A stretch of DNA of 64,000 nucleotides from an uncultured Bacteroidota bacterium. GTDB taxonomy: Bacteria > Bacteroidota > Bacteroidia > Chitinophagales > Chitinophagaceae. Within the stretch, counting starts at the first letter, position 1. The number at the start of each line of letters is the position of its first letter. Where the stretch lies: positions 1 to 64,000 of the forward strand of contig CAIVEH010000119.1 of assembly GCA_903904855.1 (NCBI GenBank), in the 5' to 3' direction. This document shows, in pieces, positions 61,520 through 64,000 of this stretch. Position numbers and translations under genes: made by a program. Below the pieces are notes generated by a model that saw nothing but the letters and a program-made list of their open reading frames with translations, had not been told where the DNA came from and ran no database searches.

Positions 61520-62257
61520 TCACCTTTTACTGTTCCATATATTCCATGCTGCTTCCGCCTGCAATACCAGCATTTCATACCCGTTTTTTACAACTGCTCC
61601 TCTTGCATTACCCAGTTGCAGAAATTTTGTTTCAGCAGGGTTATATACCAGGTCAAAAAGTAAATGTTGCGCACTTATTCCCTCATAAGGTATCGCCGCC
61701 GCTGCATCGGTATTCGGGTATTGTCCGAGTGGAGTGGTATTAATGATCAGTTTGTATTGTGCAACTATTTCAGGCGTCAGTTCATCATAAGTAAGCTGCC
61801 CTTTGTGCTTACTCCGGGATACTTTTATAAAAGGTATACCCAGGTTTTTCAGTACCCATGCCACAGCTTTTGAAGAGCCACCTGTACCCAGTATCAATGC
61901 CTTATTATGATGTGGCTGCAACAAAGGGTTCAGGCTTTGCTCAAAACCAATAATATCAGTATTGTAGCCTTTCTTCAACCCCTTGGTTACTGCAATGCAA
62001 TTAACTGCGCCAATTGACTCAGCAGCCGCATCCAGTTCATCAAGATACGGAATAACCGACTCTTTATAGGGTATAGTAACGCTAAGCCCATTAATATCCG
62101 GATGAGTTGTAAGCAGCGCCGGAAATTCCTCTATTGAACCAAGGGAAAAAGAAGAATAAAAAGCATCAATACTTTCATTGGCAAATTTACTGTTGAAATA
62201 AGCCGGCGAAAAAGAATGGGTAAGCGGGAAACCAATTATTCCGTATTGATCTGGCAT
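61520..62257 (-). CDS. aroE: Shikimate dehydrogenase
   Basis: The substrate domain has YGIIGFPLTHSFSPAYFN and LSVTIPYKESVIPYLD (catalytic Lys). The NADP domain has NTDIIGFEQSL, LILGTGGSSKAVAWVLKNLG and INTTPLGQYPNTD. It reduces 3-dehydroshikimate to shikimate, in the same pathway as the DAHP synthase that converges on it. The track start (62299) would read through the hairpin at 62277-62297, so MPDQYGIIGFPLTHSFS at 62257 is the better start; 245 residues is typical. Confidence 0.95.
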   Translation of the reverse strand: MPDQYGIIGFPLTHSFSPAYFNSKFANESIDAFYSSFSLGSIEEFPALLTTHPDINGLSVTIPYKESVIPYLDELDAAAESIGAVNCIAVTKGLKKGYNTDIIGFEQSLNPLLQPHHNKALILGTGGSSKAVAWVLKNLGIPFIKVSRSKHKGQLTYDELTPEIVAQYKLIINTTPLGQYPNTDAAAAIPYEGISAQHLLFDLVYNPAETKFLQLGNARGAVVKNGYEMLVLQAEAAWNIWNSKR

Positions 62258-62276
62258 TGTTTGTTTAAATGAATAA

Positions 62277-62297
62277 GAGCCAGACTTTGTCTGGCTC
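62277..62297 (-). terminator. Hairpin between phosphosulfolactate synthase and aroE
   Basis: GAGCCAGAC-ttt-GTCTGGCTC, a 9-bp perfect stem, lies 24 nt after the stop of the upstream minus-strand gene and directly before aroE. The following TTATTCATTT is a poor T tract, so termination may be partial. Confidence 0.6.
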
Positions 62298-62320
62298 AAT
62301 TATATTTTTCTAACTCAATA

Positions 62321-63109
62321 TTACCCATGGTGTGCTCTCATCTTCCCGTCACTGTCAAGGAACAACTCGAAAGTATCGCTGCGCAGGCCAACACGTGTTG
62401 ACTCCAGCGATATCACTTCGGCAGGCGCCAGGTTGCCCAGGTTTACGTTGGCTCCAAGCAATTCCAGGAAATAAATCTGCTGCGATTTTTGTGGCGCTTC
62501 CCACATGATCTTTTCATAAGGTATCTGTGTAAGTATTTCCTGAACCAGCCCTTCACGCACCTCGCCGGATGTGCGGTAAAGGCCCACATTACCGGCTTCC
62601 CTTGCCTCGGCTATTACATAGGTGGAACCTGCTTCCAGTTCTGCCCTCATCAATTCAATCCATTTATAAGGAGGCATGATGTGTGCGGCATCTTTTGAGC
62701 CCACCTCAGAAAGCACTGTAAAATGCTTTGCCAGCTTTTCAATATATCCCAGCTTCTCAATATGCGGAATGGTTATAGAGCCATCCGAAACTTCAACATG
62801 CCTGATACCATATTCATTGAGCACATTTACGTAATCATCAAACTGGTTGCGCACCAGGAAAGCTTCAAACAGTGTGCCACCAAAGTATACAGGCACTCCG
62901 TGAGCCTGGTAAATGGCTATTTTCTCCCTGAGATGACTGGTCACAAAGCTGGTACCAAAACCAAGTTTAACAACATCAGTAAAAGGTTCAGCTACCGAAA
63001 GGAAATCCCTGGTTCCTTCCAGTCCCATTCCTTTATCCATTACCATGGTCATACCATAAGAACGGGGTTTGGATGTACGCTGGGGAATATTCTTAAGATT
63101 AAAGTTCAT
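62321..63109 (-). CDS. Phosphosulfolactate synthase (ComA family)
   Basis: A 262-residue TIM-barrel protein. MVMDKGMGLEGTRDFLSVAE is the family start, followed by VVKLGFGTSFVTSHL, GVPVYFGGTLFEAFL, YGIRHVEVSDGSITIPH, VLSEVGSKDAAHIMPP, YVIAEAREAGNVGLY and MWEAPQKSQQIYFLELLGAN. These are the metal and substrate residues of ComA, which adds sulfite to phosphoenolpyruvate. In methanogens it begins coenzyme M synthesis. In Bacteroidota it may supply sulfonates for cysteate and sulfonolipids; that is an inference. MHMN or MNFN starts are both possible. Confidence 0.92.
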   Translation of the reverse strand: MNFNLKNIPQRTSKPRSYGMTMVMDKGMGLEGTRDFLSVAEPFTDVVKLGFGTSFVTSHLREKIAIYQAHGVPVYFGGTLFEAFLVRNQFDDYVNVLNEYGIRHVEVSDGSITIPHIEKLGYIEKLAKHFTVLSEVGSKDAAHIMPPYKWIELMRAELEAGSTYVIAEAREAGNVGLYRTSGEVREGLVQEILTQIPYEKIMWEAPQKSQQIYFLELLGANVNLGNLAPAEVISLESTRVGLRSDTFELFLDSDGKMRAHHG

Positions 63110-63217
63110 GTGCAATCAATTTCGAAGATGCCGCAAAGATAAGTCATTCCCACTTTTAACACGAATAAGGCAAAAATGCGTTTATAGGTTTGTATATTGC
63201 AGCCTTAATTCTGATAT

Positions 63218-63508
63218 ATGAGATTGAATGTGCCTATAGTTGGTTTTCTTTTAGGACTGTTTTTGCCGCTGATAGGATTGTTTCTGGTATATACTTTTAA
63301 GGGCAACCATCAGGGTGTAATGCATTTTGCCAGTTCACTCACCAGCCAAAAAGGTGTGGCGGCAAAAGTAGTGTTACTGAGTGTACTTATCAATCTTATC
63401 CCGTTTGCTTATTTCAACATGAAACGCCTCGATTATGCTATGCGCGGAGTTTTCATAGCTACTATGCTTTATGCAATGCTGGTCATCATGTTAATGTTTG
63501 TATGGTAG
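63218..63508 (+). CDS. Small membrane protein upstream of lpxB
   Basis: 96 residues with three hydrophobic helices: VGFLLGLFLPLIGLFLVYTF, VAAKVVLLSVLINLIPFAYF and MRGVFIATMLYAMLVIMLMF. Not a recognised named family. Its stop lies 4 nt before the lpxB ATG, so the two are almost certainly co-transcribed and it may belong to lipid A or envelope metabolism by association only. Confidence 0.75.
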   Translation: MRLNVPIVGFLLGLFLPLIGLFLVYTFKGNHQGVMHFASSLTSQKGVAAKVVLLSVLINLIPFAYFNMKRLDYAMRGVFIATMLYAMLVIMLMFVW

Positions 63509-63512
63509 GCCT

Positions 63513-64000
63513 ATGCGGTATTATCTCATAGCCGGCGAAGCCAGTGGCGACCTACATGGCAGCAATCTGATCAGGGCCTTGCATGATCAGGATCCACATG
63601 CTGATATCCGATGCTGGGGTGGCGACCGGATGCAGGCTGCCGGGGCAACGGTTGTAAAACACTACAGGGAGCTTGCATTTATGGGCTTTGTGGAGGTTAT
63701 TGTGCACCTCAGAACCATTCTTAGTAATATTGATTTCTGCAAAAAAGATATTACCCTCTTTAAACCAGATGTGCTGGTTCTCATCGATTACCCTGGTTTC
63801 AATATGCGCATTGCCGGATGGGCAAAAAAAGCAGGAATAAAAGTCGTTTACTACATATCTCCGCAAATCTGGGCCTGGAAAGAAAACAGGGTACATAAAA
63901 TAAAACGGGATGTTGATAAAATGTTGGTAATACTGCCCTTTGAGGTGGAATTTTATAAGAAGTGGAATTTTGATGTTACCTATGTCGGCCATCCGCTGGT
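63513..64000 (+). CDS. lpxB: Lipid-A-disaccharide synthase LpxB, 5' part (runs off the window)
   Basis: An open frame from ATG 63513 to the window end, absent from the ORF track because it has no stop here. The translation MRYYLIAGEASGDLHGSNLI followed by RCWGGDRMQAAG, LAFMGFVEVIVHLRTI, DVLVLIDYPGFNMRIAG, VYYISPQIWAWKENRV and LPFEVEFYKKW matches the GT-B donor/acceptor regions of LpxB. It joins UDP-diacylglucosamine to lipid X to form the lipid A disaccharide. About 162 of the usual ~370 residues are visible. Confidence 0.95.
   Translation, partial: MRYYLIAGEASGDLHGSNLIRALHDQDPHADIRCWGGDRMQAAGATVVKHYRELAFMGFVEVIVHLRTILSNIDFCKKDITLFKPDVLVLIDYPGFNMRIAGWAKKAGIKVVYYISPQIWAWKENRVHKIKRDVDKMLVILPFEVEFYKKWNFDVTYVGHPL

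Noticed and set aside
1-64000. tRNA, rRNA, integrase or complete insertion sequence
   Set aside because: I looked through the intergenic regions and saw none. A covariance-model scan (tRNAscan-SE, Infernal) would be decisive and was not possible here.

Overview
The window comes from a Bacteroidota chromosome, most likely the Chitinophagaceae/Sphingobacteriales side of the phylum. Support: GldH; secreted proteins with both type A and type B type-IX-secretion C-terminal domains; GLPGLI and DUF6526 proteins; a large TonB-dependent beta-barrel; TAnnTTTG-type -7 promoter elements; and class I lanthipeptide precursors with a KKKxLHGKLSLKIKDLS leader. The organism cannot be named from the sequence alone.

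Layout. 0-11 kb: an alkyltransferase-like protein, small hypotheticals, an OmpR-type regulator (1.5 kb) and an unlinked histidine kinase (9.8 kb), a glycine-rich type B CTD surface protein, a COG2908 metallophosphoesterase with a MurG-like glycosyltransferase, and a MoxR ATPase. 11-13 kb: a GldM-C-like gene broken at a 10-T run, a 26-bp inverted-repeat element and an AbiEii-type toxin-antitoxin pair. 13-21 kb: housekeeping genes (mce, iscS-iscU-iscA, a cyclophilin, acpP-fabF-rnc, an aldo/keto reductase). 21-30 kb: a BNR/sortilin-like secreted protein, DUF6526, a 1.49-kaa NHL/Ig surface protein and gldH. 30-37 kb: surface polysaccharide genes (CpsB-like phosphatase, TviB-like dehydrogenase, Wza, Wzc, Wzm) without the Wzt ATPase, Wzx, Wzy or glycosyltransferases. 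37-42 kb: a serine hydrolase, AcpH, and a GLPGLI/TonB-dependent receptor pair. 42.5-59.2 kb: the lanthipeptide locus. 59.6-64 kb: a Bpt/ATE-like protein, DAHP synthase/chorismate mutase, aroE, phosphosulfolactate synthase and the 5' part of lpxB.

The lanthipeptide locus, all on the minus strand, is the notable system. Five precursor genes share an almost identical double-glycine leader but have Cys-rich cores of about 66-89 residues with 9-13 Cys. They are interleaved with four LanC cyclases and followed by one full-length LanB dehydratase, one C39-peptidase ABC exporter and a very small membrane-fusion-like protein. LanB would dehydrate Ser/Thr, the LanC paralogues would close thioether rings, and the C39 domain would cut after GG during export.

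Three layers of non-coding structure organise it. (1) A roughly 75-nt element lies upstream of every precursor, with a 22-nt core identical in all five copies. (2) Three promoters (precursors 5 and 2, and LanC2) carry direct repeats on a 21-bp or 42-bp period that fit the LytTR consensus, each exactly 41 nt from a TAnnTTGC -7-like element. (3) Long hairpins lie behind four of the five precursors and in front of LanC2, LanC3 and LanC4. No dedicated regulator, immunity gene or separate protease is visible in the locus. All calls are from reading the sequence; no database search was run.
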